In this document: positions 34,126 to 43,761 of the stretch, piece by piece
Position numbering within the stretch: position 1 is the stretch's first letter
How the letters are laid out: the number at the start of each line of letters is the position of its first letter
DNA from: Teredinibacter turnerae T7901
GTDB taxonomy: Bacteria; Pseudomonadota; Gammaproteobacteria; Pseudomonadales; Cellvibrionaceae
Length of the DNA: 64,000 bases
Reading direction: 5' to 3'
NCBI RefSeq assembly: GCF_000023025.1
Contig: NC_012997.1
Span: forward strand, 2,663,125 to 2,727,124
Position numbers and translations under genes: made by a program
The notes under the pieces: generated by a model
What the model saw: the letters and a program-made list of their open reading frames with translations, nothing else
Told to the model about the DNA's origin: nothing
Database searches by the model: none

Positions 34126-34368
34126 AATTTTTGTGTGGGGTTTTATGCAAAAGAGCGATATAGAATTAACTGGCTATAAATTTAAATTCGTTCACATTTA
34201 AATTAGCCTTTGGGACACTGGTTGTCCGCCTCGCGATTTTTACAGCTTAGCGCAACGCTAACTGACGTGTGGCGGCGACAGGAAACGATCCATTTTATTG
34301 GAACGGACTCTTTAGTTCACGCAATTCATGAAGAATATGCTCATAACCAAAAAAGAGGTACTTCCCGA

Positions 34369-34575
34369 ATGAAACGCCAGAAAAAAAATTCCTCCCAACG
34401 TGCATTTTCCCGAGGCTACCAGGCAGGTGTTACAGGTCGCTCGCGCAGTCTCTGCCCGCATGTTACCGGTGATACCAGGCATGACTGGCTTACCGGCTGG
34501 CGCGAAGGACGAGAAGACCATTGGAATGGTTTCAATACTCTGGCGCAAGCCCAGAAGATTCAAACATTTTTTTAG
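34369..34575 (+). CDS. rmf: Ribosome modulation factor
   Basis: A 68-residue basic protein that dimerises 70S ribosomes into inactive 100S particles in stationary phase. The family core is visible: RAFSRGYQAGVTGRSRSLCP, then DTRHDWLTGWREGREDHW. The start ATG with the leading MKRQKK is the normal one. AGAGG lies about 10 bases upstream. A longer in-frame extension to 34210 has no family support. It is divergent from rlmKL and convergent with pyrD; E. coli rmf also lies near pyrD and rlmL, so synteny supports the call. Confidence 0.95.
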   Translation: MKRQKKNSSQRAFSRGYQAGVTGRSRSLCPHVTGDTRHDWLTGWREGREDHWNGFNTLAQAQKIQTFF

Positions 34576-34737
34576 CCCGGCACAGGTGGCCGGGATAAAG
34601 CCTAAAACCCTTTCCGTACCACCAACAATCAAGGACACTGCGCAACAACCGAACCGCAGCCTTTGAAGGACCAGCAAAACCTACCGGTAACCTGTGTGCC
34701 GGCCAATAACGACCTGTATCTCAGGTCTACCCCGAAA

Positions 34738-34777
34738 GAGGCCGCTAGCTAAGCGCAGCAACTGCGCTTGCGGCCTC
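34738..34777. terminator. Strong hairpin across the pyrD stop codon
   Basis: GAGGCCGC (34738-34745) pairs with GCGGCCTC (34770-34777), and inside it AAGCGCAG (34751-34758) pairs with CTGCGCTT (34762-34769), with a 5-base bulge. On the minus strand the stem is followed by TTTCGGGG, only a short T-run, so it may be a weak terminator or mRNA 3'-end stabiliser for pyrD. Confidence 0.5.
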
Positions 34778-35764
34778 TGACACCAGCGCAGGGCCGCGGT
34801 AAATAAAGCCAGAGTACAATTGTACGAGAGACGCGCCAGCTCGGATTTTTTCTTCTGCGTCTGCACCCGTCATAATACCCCCTACCCCGATTATCGGCAT
34901 CGCACCTTGCATGTGTTCAGCGAGTACACGAATAACGTGGGTGGATTTTTCAGCAACTGGGCGGCCACTCAGCCCTCCCATTTCCTCTTTGTGGGGCGAG
35001 TGCGGGACTTCGTCACGGGACACAGTTGTATTGGTTGCAATCACTGCTTCATACTGATTTGAAACAAGCGCGTCTGCCACGCCTTTAATTTCGTCATCCG
35101 TCATATCCGGTGCGATCTTAACCGCAATGGGAACCCGCTTGCCGGTCGCTTCGTGAAGTAGCGCCTGACGACGTTTTATGCCTTGCAATAAATGGCTAAG
35201 ATTTTCACCAAACTGCAAATTCCGTAGCCCGGGCGTATTGGGGGAAGAAATATTGATGGCAATGTAGTCTGCGCTCTCATAAACGGCGTCCATGCATTTT
35301 TCGTAATCGCTAAGCGCCTGCTCTTCTGGTGTGGCCTTATTTTTCCCGATGTTTATCCCCAGCACGCCACGATAGCGACGCCTGGCAACGGCAGCCACCA
35401 AATGCGCTACACCCTTATTATTAAACCCCATGCGATTGATGATGCCCTCTTCTTCGATCAGGCGAAACAAGCGCGGCTGCGGGTTTCCAGGTTGCGGCAA
35501 GGGGGTAACGGTGCCCACTTCAACAGAACCAAAACCCAATTGGCCCAGCGCATTAAAGTAATCCGCGTTTTTATCCAGCCCGGCAGCAAGCCCCACGGCG
35601 TTGGGAAACCGCAACCCCATAACTTCTACAGGGTCTGAAACCGGCGTCGCGACAAACGGCTTGAGCAACTGCAACCGCTCCGCGGCGCCCAGACAATCCA
35701 GTGACAACTCGTGCGCGGTTTCCGGGTCGAGCGAGAAAAGCAGTTTGCGTGCAAATGCGTACAT
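34745..35764 (-). CDS. pyrD: Dihydroorotate dehydrogenase (quinone), class 2
   Basis: The membrane-associated, quinone-linked fourth step of pyrimidine synthesis. The 339-residue length and the N-terminal amphipathic helix MYAFARKLLFSLDPETAH fit class 2. FMN and substrate motifs are present: FPNAVGLAAGLDKNADYF (about 53), the NMGFNNKG-like NRMGFNNKG (about 110), NISSPNTPGLRNLQ with the catalytic Ser (about 173), and IIGVGGIMTGADAEEKI near the C-terminus. It lies next to rmf, as in enterobacteria and pseudomonads. Confidence 0.97.
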   Translation of the reverse strand: MYAFARKLLFSLDPETAHELSLDCLGAAERLQLLKPFVATPVSDPVEVMGLRFPNAVGLAAGLDKNADYFNALGQLGFGSVEVGTVTPLPQPGNPQPRLFRLIEEEGIINRMGFNNKGVAHLVAAVARRRYRGVLGINIGKNKATPEEQALSDYEKCMDAVYESADYIAINISSPNTPGLRNLQFGENLSHLLQGIKRRQALLHEATGKRVPIAVKIAPDMTDDEIKGVADALVSNQYEAVIATNTTVSRDEVPHSPHKEEMGGLSGRPVAEKSTHVIRVLAEHMQGAMPIIGVGGIMTGADAEEKIRAGASLVQLYSGFIYRGPALVSEAASAVAALS

Positions 35765-35856
35765 GGTGGCAGGCTCCTTAAATTTTCGCGAAGCATACAG
35801 AAAACGCCGTCAGCGATAAAGCCGACTGGCGTTTGAGGTTGATTTAGGGCTTGTTT

Positions 35857-36096
35857 TTAGCGCAATTTACGTTCGATGCTGCGGAATCGGTTTGCCTCAT
35901 CAAACGTTATTATGAAGGCGCCACTGACGCCTTCGCGGGTTACAAATCGCTGCAGAATACGGGCGGGAAACCGGATACGTCGCCCGTCTACTGCACGAGC
36001 AACAACATCATTCGCCCTCCCCTGGTACATTTTCAGATATTCGTCAGCATTAATGGTGAGCTGTATTTCTACCTGATTTGCCAATATCACACCCAA
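35857..36096 (-). CDS. DUF2835 family protein
   Basis: A 79-residue conserved protein of unknown function. The family pattern is visible: INADEYLKMYQGRANDVVARA (early), DGRRIRFPARILQRFVTREG, and GAFIITFDEANRFRSIERKL at the end. Its start overlaps the 3' end of the NAD-GDH gene by 10 bases, so it is probably in the same operon. No membrane segment, no catalytic motif. Confidence 0.85.
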   Translation of the reverse strand: MGVILANQVEIQLTINADEYLKMYQGRANDVVARAVDGRRIRFPARILQRFVTREGVSGAFIITFDEANRFRSIERKLR

Positions 36097-39000
36097 TGTT
36101 CGGTCACGTCTACCAAATCACCCAATTCGCGCAGCGCGACCGCAAACATGGCGTAATCCGTACCCGGCGACGCCTGCACTTCGGTAATCATTTGCTTCCA
36201 GCGCACGATCAACGACGCATTATCGCCAAGCCATTGCTCAAATAAGCCTGCGGCTCCCGACTTATCCTGGGCGTTAACCATAGCAACCGTTAAACGGCGC
36301 AACGCAGTTTCGAGATCATCGAGATAGGTTTCCCGCGCAATAGCCTGCCAGTAGGTATCCACCTTAATTTCGGAAAGCTGCGATGCGAACCAGTTTAAAT
36401 CGAGCTTGTCGAGCAAGTCGAAAAACATATCGGTAACCGGGCGAATATCTTTACCCGCCATCCGCGCCGATTCCACCACACCGAGGCCGGAGAACAGGTT
36501 ATCTGGCATTGCCAGGCGCAGCGCCCAAACACCTGGTAGCGCCAACTCTTCGAATCGCTTACTGCGGGCAAGCCATTCCTCGCGAGCGCTTCCCTCAATC
36601 GCTTCTGCGGAGGCCGCGTAGACCGCATCCAGGCTCTCTTTAAAAAAGGCCACATCCGCTTCGGGGCTGAGGTCCTGCCGGCGGTTGCGCAAAAACCAGC
36701 GCGTTCCACGCCTTACCCGGCGAATCATGTTGGATGTAAGCTCCGCCTGAAATTCCGCCGAAACTTTGTTATCCAGGGACTTGATATAATCCTGAAACTC
36801 TTCAAATTCGAACACATCCCGTGAGACCACATAGGCCCGTGCGATCTGATCACTGCGCGCGCCAGTAGTTTCCAGCAAACGATGACCAACGGTAATACCC
36901 AGGTTATTGATCAAGTCGTTCGCCAGTTGAGTGCCTACAATTTCCTTTTTCAGGCGGTGACGATACAGCTCTTCCGGGAATTTATGGACAATAGTCTGCG
37001 GAAACGCAGATTCTATGGCGCGGGCGATATAAGGGTCTTCGGCAAGATCAGAATCGGTCAACTCCTCTTTCAGCATCACTTTGGCATAGGAAATCAACAC
37101 CGACAATTCCGGACGGGTAAGTACCTTGCCGTGCGCCTGGCGTTCGGCGATTTGGTCATCAGTGGGAATAAACTCGAGCGAGCGATCCAGCCGGCCGCGA
37201 TTCTCCAGGAAGGTAATAAACCGGCGGTATTCATTGTCGCGGGTAGCCGCATGAAACTGCGCAATACTCAGCGCCTGCGTTTGACGGTAGTTATTTTGCA
37301 ACACCAGCTCAGCCACATCGTCTGTCATTTCCACCAATAACGCATTGCGTTGCTTGGCTGTGAGGTCTCCCGCCGCCACCATTTCATCCAGCAGAATCTT
37401 GATATTGACCTCGTGGTCCGAGCAATCCACACCGGCCGCATTGTCGATAAAATCGGTATTACAGGCTCCGCCAGAAAGTGCGTATTCGACCCGCCCCAAT
37501 TGCGTCATGCCCAGATTGCCACCTTCGCCAAACACCTGGCAGCGCAACTCCAATCCGTTAACGCGCACGGCATCATTGGCTTTATCGCCCACATCGGTGT
37601 GAGTTTCGATGCTCGCCTTTACATAGGTTCCAATACCACCGTTCCAAATCAGATCAACCGGCGCTTTAAGTAACGCGTTAATCAATTGGGTGGGCGTCAG
37701 CTTGTCTGCGGTAATCGCAAATACTTCTCGCATTTGCGGCGAAATAGCAATGTATTTGTCTGCGCGGGAGAATACCCCGCCGCCCGCTGAGATAAGTGAT
37801 TTATCGAAATCTTCCCAGGTGATACCCGGCGTTTGAAAAAGTCGCTGGCGTTCAGTAAAGGTCGCTGCGGCATTTGGCGTTGGATCGATAAAAATATGCA
37901 TATGATTAAATGCCGCGGTAAGGCAGATATGCTCCGATAGCAGCATGCCGTTACCAAACACATCGCCAGCCATATCGCCAATGCCGATTACGCTGAAATC
38001 CTCCTTCTGTATATCGATACCTTTTTCGCGAAAATGACGCTGCACCGATACCCAGGCACCCCGCGCGGTAATCCCCATGCCTTTATGGTCATAACCCTGG
38101 CTACCGCCGGACGCAAAAGCATCCCCCAGCCAATGGCTATATTCTATGGAAATCGCGTTGGCAATATCGGAAAAGGTCGCAGTGCCTTTATCGGCGGCAA
38201 CCACCAGGTAGGGGTCGTCTTCATCGTGGCGTATGACTTCCGGTGGCGGAATAACTTCCCCCGCAACAAAGTTATCGGTTAAGTCCAGCAAACCGCGAAT
38301 AAAAGTTTTGTAACAGGCAATACCCTCATCCAGAACGGCCTTTCGCCCGCCGGTTTTGGGTGGATTTTTACTCACAAAACCGCCTTTGGCTCCGGTGGGG
38401 ACAATCACCGCATTTTTTACCTGCTGGGCTTTCACCAGGCCCAACACTTCGGTGCGATAATCCTGTAAGCGGTCCGACCAGCGCAGGCCACCGCGTGCCA
38501 CTTTGCCACCACGTAAATGCACACCTTCAACACGTGGGGAATACACATAAATTTCGAACAGTGGGCGCGGCTCGGGAATATCCGGAATTGTGCGCGGGCT
38601 AAACTTGAACGAAATATAATCGCGGTTCGCGCGGAAATAGTTGGTGCGCAAGGTGCCATCTATCAACTGCAAGTAGTGGCGCAGCACCAGGTCCTCATTC
38701 AGATTAGGCACAGCATCCAGCGCGTCCAGCACTTTTTTCTTCAACCGCTCACCCCGCTCCTTGGATTTATTATCGCGGTTCAGGCGCGGATCAAAGCGCG
38801 ATTTAAAAATAGCGACGAGATCGCGGGTGATATCGAGATAACGCAGCAGGGTGTCGGCGACAAATGCCTGATCAGACGAAAAACCGACCTGTTTCATATA
38901 GCCTGCGTAAGCCCGCAACACACAGACTTCGCGCCAGTTCAAACGCGCCGCTAGCACTAACTTATTGAAGGGATCGCTCTCGGCCTGGCCTCTCCAAATA

Positions 39001-40910
39001 GCTTCGAACGCGTCTTCGAACAGGAGTTTGGCGCTGCTGATATCCGGGTTCACAGGCAAACCGAGCACCAGTTGGAAATCGTGCAGCCACACGCCTTTAC
39101 CGTTTTTTTGGAAGATCTGATAAGGATGCTCACCGATTACCCGCAGCCCCAGATTTTCCAGTAATGGAATCACATCCGATAGTACCAGCGGTTCATTTAA
39201 ATGCAGAATACGAAAGCGAATGGCAGTTTCATCGGCGCCGAACGGCCGATAAAAATTCATCGCTATATCCTGTTCGTTCTTTAGCTCTTCAATGAGTTTG
39301 ATGTCCTGCACGGCAAAGCGAGCATCAAAATATTCCTGGTAACTGGGCGTAAACCCGTTTTTAAATGCATTGAAATACGCTGTTCCTTTCGCCTCGCCGT
39401 ACTCTTCGTAAAGCGAACTACGCAGGTGATCCGTCCAATTACGGGTGACCTCAGCGATGCTGTCTTCCAGTTCAGCCAGGTTCAATTCGCGCTTTACACT
39501 GGGGTCGATACGAAATACGAATTGCGCACGCACCAGGTTGGATTCCGAAAAAAACGTATTGAAATCGAAATCGTTAGAACCCAGTGCTTCACCGAGAATA
39601 TCCTGAATGCGCTGACGCGATGCCGAGGTGTACACATCGCGCGGCACGAACACGTTGCAAGTGACAAAATTGCCAAACGGATCTGCGCGAGCAATCAGCT
39701 TCACCAGGTGGCGTTCATTCAAATTGGCAATCGCCAGAATATTGTTTTCCAGCGTGGCAGTATCGGTGAGCATCAGCTCAGTGCGTGGATAGTTTTCGAT
39801 GGTGCGGAACAGGTTTTTGCCATCGTGACTGTTCGGGTCCAATCCGGAATTTTCTACTATGCTGTTCACTTTCAAGCGCAAAATGGGTATATCGAACGGC
39901 GATTGGGAGAATACTTCATAGGTGAACAATCCCAAAAAGCGCACTTCACCCAGGGCATTACCTTGCGCATCCAGTTTTTTCACCACCACGTAATCCGGGT
40001 AGACCGCGCGATGCACGGAACTGTGGGTGGCCGCTTTGGAAAAACAGACGATATCCGAACCCTCGTAAAAATTGCGAATTCCGTCGCTGAATTGCGCCTC
40101 CGGCACACGGGTGTTTTCGGCCTTGATGCCACGGAAAACCCCCATCCGCGCATCCGCATTTTCCTCAAGAACACGCCCGTCGGCTTGGTCGATCAGGTTG
40201 TAATCACGAAAACCGAGAAACACAAAGTGGCGATGCCGTAACCAGCTCAAAAAGGCCACAATTTCCGCCGTGCTTTCGCCCATTTGGCTAATACTGCCTT
40301 GCGCTTCATCCAGACGCGCGAGTATCGAATCGTGGTCATCCACCACTGCGCTCACATCAGCCAGTACTTTTTGCAGCTCGCGCTTGATCCGCACCAACTC
40401 ATCGCTGGCCGGATGAAGGCTGATCTCCAGATAAATAAGTGCCTCGCGGCTGATATTTTTTTCCTTGCTTGGCTTAGCACCGCCCTGCTCGACACTGAAC
40501 TCCCCCCCGCGTTTAACATTGAGAACACGGCTTTTGATGATGTAGATAGGAATTTCTTTTTTGTTGAACAGCACGCGGATGGAATCGACTAAAAACGGCA
40601 TATCCCGCTGCAGTATCACGACGATGGTGCGCCCCGACTGCCACCCGTGTTCCGAAAGAGAGGGGTTGTACACCTCGACCACGGGCTTGCGGGCGCTGTT
40701 TTTTAAGGTCATAAACAGGCCGTAACACAGCCCAAACAGGTCGCCAATCTGGCGCCCCACCCAATCCTCAAGCGGGAAACGCGCGAGGTAAACCTGGGCA
40801 AATTTTAGAAACCCCGGGTCAGTCTCTTTTTGCTTGTTCTGCTCGACCCATTTGTCAAAAACGGTTAAAAAATGCTCACGATCATTCACATGTGGCTGAG
40901 AAATTTCCAC
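36087..40910 (-). CDS. gdhB: NAD-specific glutamate dehydrogenase, large (about 180 kDa) type
   Basis: A very large glutamate dehydrogenase (GDH_2/Bac_GDH family, 1607 residues) that deaminates glutamate to 2-oxoglutarate with NAD; in Pseudomonas it is arginine-inducible. The N-terminal ACT-like regulatory part covers about the first 700 residues. The catalytic domain is marked by RGGKVARGGLRWSDRLQDYR (about 810-830), VIVPTGAKGGFV with the catalytic Lys, and GDMAGDVFGNGMLLSEHICL in the NAD domain (about 965). The C-terminal tail is the usual helical domain. No disruption is seen. It starts a unit continuing to the DUF2835 gene. Confidence 0.96.
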   Translation of the reverse strand: MEISQPHVNDREHFLTVFDKWVEQNKQKETDPGFLKFAQVYLARFPLEDWVGRQIGDLFGLCYGLFMTLKNSARKPVVEVYNPSLSEHGWQSGRTIVVILQRDMPFLVDSIRVLFNKKEIPIYIIKSRVLNVKRGGEFSVEQGGAKPSKEKNISREALIYLEISLHPASDELVRIKRELQKVLADVSAVVDDHDSILARLDEAQGSISQMGESTAEIVAFLSWLRHRHFVFLGFRDYNLIDQADGRVLEENADARMGVFRGIKAENTRVPEAQFSDGIRNFYEGSDIVCFSKAATHSSVHRAVYPDYVVVKKLDAQGNALGEVRFLGLFTYEVFSQSPFDIPILRLKVNSIVENSGLDPNSHDGKNLFRTIENYPRTELMLTDTATLENNILAIANLNERHLVKLIARADPFGNFVTCNVFVPRDVYTSASRQRIQDILGEALGSNDFDFNTFFSESNLVRAQFVFRIDPSVKRELNLAELEDSIAEVTRNWTDHLRSSLYEEYGEAKGTAYFNAFKNGFTPSYQEYFDARFAVQDIKLIEELKNEQDIAMNFYRPFGADETAIRFRILHLNEPLVLSDVIPLLENLGLRVIGEHPYQIFQKNGKGVWLHDFQLVLGLPVNPDISSAKLLFEDAFEAIWRGQAESDPFNKLVLAARLNWREVCVLRAYAGYMKQVGFSSDQAFVADTLLRYLDITRDLVAIFKSRFDPRLNRDNKSKERGERLKKKVLDALDAVPNLNEDLVLRHYLQLIDGTLRTNYFRANRDYISFKFSPRTIPDIPEPRPLFEIYVYSPRVEGVHLRGGKVARGGLRWSDRLQDYRTEVLGLVKAQQVKNAVIVPTGAKGGFVSKNPPKTGGRKAVLDEGIACYKTFIRGLLDLTDNFVAGEVIPPPEVIRHDEDDPYLVVAADKGTATFSDIANAISIEYSHWLGDAFASGGSQGYDHKGMGITARGAWVSVQRHFREKGIDIQKEDFSVIGIGDMAGDVFGNGMLLSEHICLTAAFNHMHIFIDPTPNAAATFTERQRLFQTPGITWEDFDKSLISAGGGVFSRADKYIAISPQMREVFAITADKLTPTQLINALLKAPVDLIWNGGIGTYVKASIETHTDVGDKANDAVRVNGLELRCQVFGEGGNLGMTQLGRVEYALSGGACNTDFIDNAAGVDCSDHEVNIKILLDEMVAAGDLTAKQRNALLVEMTDDVAELVLQNNYRQTQALSIAQFHAATRDNEYRRFITFLENRGRLDRSLEFIPTDDQIAERQAHGKVLTRPELSVLISYAKVMLKEELTDSDLAEDPYIARAIESAFPQTIVHKFPEELYRHRLKKEIVGTQLANDLINNLGITVGHRLLETTGARSDQIARAYVVSRDVFEFEEFQDYIKSLDNKVSAEFQAELTSNMIRRVRRGTRWFLRNRRQDLSPEADVAFFKESLDAVYAASAEAIEGSAREEWLARSKRFEELALPGVWALRLAMPDNLFSGLGVVESARMAGKDIRPVTDMFFDLLDKLDLNWFASQLSEIKVDTYWQAIARETYLDDLETALRRLTVAMVNAQDKSGAAGLFEQWLGDNASLIVRWKQMITEVQASPGTDYAMFAVALRELGDLVDVTEHWV

Positions 40911-41232
40911 GACAACAATCCTCTATTTTTCTGACATTACGCTGCGACATCTAACACGAATATTGCGTTCGGCTCGTTGAAGTCTCCGGCGGCGCCCCTA
41001 CATAAACTGCCTGTTGCTGGCTGCAGCAAAATGAATGGAACCAGCGTGATCGTTGCGGGGAACCTGGGGCGCTCGACACGGTCAATAGGCGGGCTTACGC
41101 GACTCCCACACAATAATAGTGCGAGCAGGCCACAAGCGTTGTTTCAATTCAAAGCTCAATTAACGTATAGTTTAAAAACTCTTATAAAACAATGAGTTTT
41201 GTCGCTTATTTAAGAATATGGTGTAGTTAATT
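40911..41232. other. Divergent intergenic region gdhB / moxR
   Basis: About 320 bases. The part next to moxR (41160-41230) is AT-rich and must hold its promoter (candidate -10 TAAGAATAT near 41210); the rest is GC-neutral and no gene or structured RNA was recognised. Confidence 0.4.
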
Positions 41233-42198
41233 ATGTCTACAAAAACCGCTCTGCAGGGGTTACGAAACTGGCTGGATTCTCAGATTGTGGGGCAGCCGCA
41301 TCTCACCGATCGTTTATTAACCGCACTCATCGCCGATGGCCATTTACTTGTAGAAGGGGCGCCGGGCCTGGCCAAAACGAAAGCGATTAAAACATTGTCT
41401 GAGGGCATTGAAGGTGATTTCCATCGCATTCAGTTTACCCCAGACCTGCTGCCTTCCGACGTGACCGGCACCGACATCTACCGCCCGGAAAACGGCACCT
41501 TTGAATTTCAGGCCGGCCCCATTTTCCACAATCTGGTTTTGGCGGACGAAATCAACCGAGCGCCAGCCAAAGTGCAGTCCGCGCTGCTGGAAGCGATGGC
41601 AGAGCGCCAGATCAGTGTCGGCCGCTCCACCTACAAGTTACCGCCACTGTTTTTAGTGATGGCGACCCAGAACCCCATTGAGCAGGAAGGCACCTACCCG
41701 CTGCCTGAAGCCCAGCTGGACCGGTTTTTGATGCATGTAAGAGTGGATTTCCCCGATGCAACTGCCGAGAAAGAAATTCTGCGCTTGAGCCGCCTGGAGG
41801 CGAGCGCCGTCGCGCAAAAACCAGCGATTTCCGACGTGGTCACCCAGGAGGCAATATTCGCTGCGCGCGCAGAGGCCCTCGCGACCCACATGGCCGATCC
41901 GGTTGAGGAATATATCGTTCAGCTGACTGATGCAACGCGCAACCCGGCAAAATATGGCGACGATCTGGCCAAATGGCTGGAGTTTGGCGTAAGTCCGCGA
42001 GCAACCATCAGCCTGGATCGTTGCTCACGTGCACACGCGTTCATGCAGGGGAAAGACTATGTCAGCCCGGACGACGTGCAAGCGGTTGTCCACGACGTTT
42101 TTCGCCACCGCCTGATTTTAACGTTTGAAGCGGAGGCCAGTGGGCAAACACCGGACGGTATCATCGATGAGCTGGTACAACGGGTAGCCGTGGTTTAA
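41233..42198 (+). CDS. MoxR-family AAA+ ATPase
   Basis: A 321-residue AAA+ chaperone-like ATPase of the MoxR group, usually partnered with VWA proteins. Walker A is LLVEGAPGLAKTKAI (about 37), Walker B NLVLADEINRAPAKVQSALL (about 98), sensor-1 ATQNPIEQEGTYPLPEAQLD (about 140), and the arginine-finger/sensor-2 region RFLMHV and GVSPRATISLDRCSRAHA. First gene of the moxR-DUF58-DUF4381-batA-batBC-batD operon. The client is unknown. Confidence 0.94.
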   Translation: MSTKTALQGLRNWLDSQIVGQPHLTDRLLTALIADGHLLVEGAPGLAKTKAIKTLSEGIEGDFHRIQFTPDLLPSDVTGTDIYRPENGTFEFQAGPIFHNLVLADEINRAPAKVQSALLEAMAERQISVGRSTYKLPPLFLVMATQNPIEQEGTYPLPEAQLDRFLMHVRVDFPDATAEKEILRLSRLEASAVAQKPAISDVVTQEAIFAARAEALATHMADPVEEYIVQLTDATRNPAKYGDDLAKWLEFGVSPRATISLDRCSRAHAFMQGKDYVSPDDVQAVVHDVFRHRLILTFEAEASGQTPDGIIDELVQRVAVV

Positions 42199-42217
42199 CC
42201 ACCCCGAGGCAACCAGC

Positions 42218-43180
42218 ATGGCAAATCAACATACCAACGGCCAGGGCGCCGGTGCTTACGTCTCTGTAGACGATCTGTTACAGCTGCGCTACTTAAGTCG
42301 CGACTTAACGCTTGAGAACCGCAAAAAAAGTTCGGCGGCGGGTGATGGCGATTCGCGCACCCATTTTCGCGGGCGCGGTATGGAGTTCGCTGAAGTTCGC
42401 CCCTACCAGCCCGGCGACGACATCCGCAACATCGACTGGCGAGTGACTGCACGCACGACGGAGACCTTCACCAAGCTGTTTCAAGAGGAGCGCGAACGGC
42501 CGGTTTTTATCGTGGTCGACCAGCGCTCGCCCATGTTCTTCGGCTCGGTGAATGTCTTTAAATCTGTATACGCCGCGCAGATTGCGGGCGTAATCGCATG
42601 GGTGGCAATGCAGAATAATGATCGAATTGGCGCTCTTTTATTTGCCGACGACCAGCAAAAAGATCTGCGCGCTCGTCGCGGCAAGCACGCCGTGTTGGCG
42701 TTGCTCAATCAGCTTCAGGAATTTAATCATCGCCTCAGCAGCCCACAACCTCGCGCGGGCACAACTCAATCGTACGAAATTTTCACCGACATACGCCGCG
42801 TCGCCAAACCAGGTAGCGCGGTGTTTGTGATCTCCGATTGTCATGATTTTGATGAATCCTGCGAGAAGCCGCTCGCGCAATTGGCCAGACATACAGACGT
42901 CACCTTGTTTCAGGTGTTTGATCCGCTGGAAACCGCCCTGCCCACCGCCAGCCAGTTGACAGTGTCCAATGGCGAAGACCGCTTGGGAATCACGCCCTCG
43001 AGCCAGTTCCGGCAAGCGTTTGCGAGTCAATTTCACGCACACCAAGAATTAGTACAAACCAGCTGCCGCAATAGCGGCACCCGGTTTATTCGCGCGAATA
43101 TAGGTACACAGGTAGACATATTGATGCGCGACATTTTCGTTGGTCGGCGCAGCCGGTCTACGCCGGGAGGTCATGCGTGA
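42218..43180 (+). CDS. DUF58 domain protein
   Basis: A 320-residue protein with the DUF58 signature: HFRGRGMEFAEVRPYQPGDD followed by IRNIDWRVTARTTETFTKLF (about 48-90). The rest has a VWA-like fold with PVFIVVDQRSPMFF (about 97) and VFVISDCHDFDE (about 205). Members regularly follow MoxR. No membrane segment was seen. It is 19 bases after moxR and overlaps the next gene by ATGA-type 4 bases. Confidence 0.92.
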   Translation: MANQHTNGQGAGAYVSVDDLLQLRYLSRDLTLENRKKSSAAGDGDSRTHFRGRGMEFAEVRPYQPGDDIRNIDWRVTARTTETFTKLFQEERERPVFIVVDQRSPMFFGSVNVFKSVYAAQIAGVIAWVAMQNNDRIGALLFADDQQKDLRARRGKHAVLALLNQLQEFNHRLSSPQPRAGTTQSYEIFTDIRRVAKPGSAVFVISDCHDFDESCEKPLAQLARHTDVTLFQVFDPLETALPTASQLTVSNGEDRLGITPSSQFRQAFASQFHAHQELVQTSCRNSGTRFIRANIGTQVDILMRDIFVGRRSRSTPGGHA

Positions 43181-43761
43181 ATCCAACAAACTTACCCGCG
43201 GCAGCGCAACAACCCGCTGCAGCGAACCCCGCCGAGCAACTGTTAGCCCAGCTCCAAGGGCCCGCACTACCGGACCCAATTGGCATTTGGCCTCTGGCAC
43301 CTGGCTGGTGGATATTGTTAGTGCTGGTTATTGCGCTGATCAGTGGCATCATTGTGTTTTCCGTGCGTCACCGTCGCGCAACGGCCTATCGCCGCACAGC
43401 CTTGCGCGAACTTGCCCGCATTGAACAATCGCTGTCCGGGCGAGAGCAATTATTCGCTGTGATGGCGCTGCTCAAGCGCACCTGTTTCACCGCTTACCCC
43501 CAGCAGCGCAACGAGATTGCGAGCCTGCACGGTTTAGCCTGGCTTCAGCGATTAGAGCAAAACTGTGCGCTGACCAAACTGAGTTCGAGCGAGCGAGAAG
43601 CGTTCGCCTACTGCTTTAGCGGCGAAATATACCGGGACGAGCCGCCGCACGCTGACGTAGTCTCCGGCGCAACGCACGTAGCGCGATTCTGGATTGCCCA
43701 CCATCGGCGCAAGCCCGCACAACAGACCACCGGGGAGGCAAGCGCGCATGTTTCAGTTTGA
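43177..43761 (+). CDS. DUF4381 membrane protein
   Basis: A 194-residue protein with one N-terminal-side membrane helix (WWILLVLVIALISGIIVFSV, about 44-63) preceded by LPDPIGIWPLAPGW, the hallmark of DUF4381. The cytoplasmic part is helical (TAYRRTALRELARIEQSL). The family sits consistently between DUF58 and BatA-type VWA genes and may be an adaptor. It overlaps batA by 14 bases. Confidence 0.88.
   Translation: MNPTNLPAAAQQPAAANPAEQLLAQLQGPALPDPIGIWPLAPGWWILLVLVIALISGIIVFSVRHRRATAYRRTALRELARIEQSLSGREQLFAVMALLKRTCFTAYPQQRNEIASLHGLAWLQRLEQNCALTKLSSSEREAFAYCFSGEIYRDEPPHADVVSGATHVARFWIAHHRRKPAQQTTGEASAHVSV

Noticed and set aside
34210-34368. N-terminal extension of Rmf
   Set aside because: The in-frame extension is not seen in the Rmf family; the ATG at 34369 with the MKRQKK start is normal.
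34576-34680. Rho-independent terminator after rmf
   Set aside because: A CCCGGC...GCCGGG stem is present near 34577-34600, but no T-run follows it.
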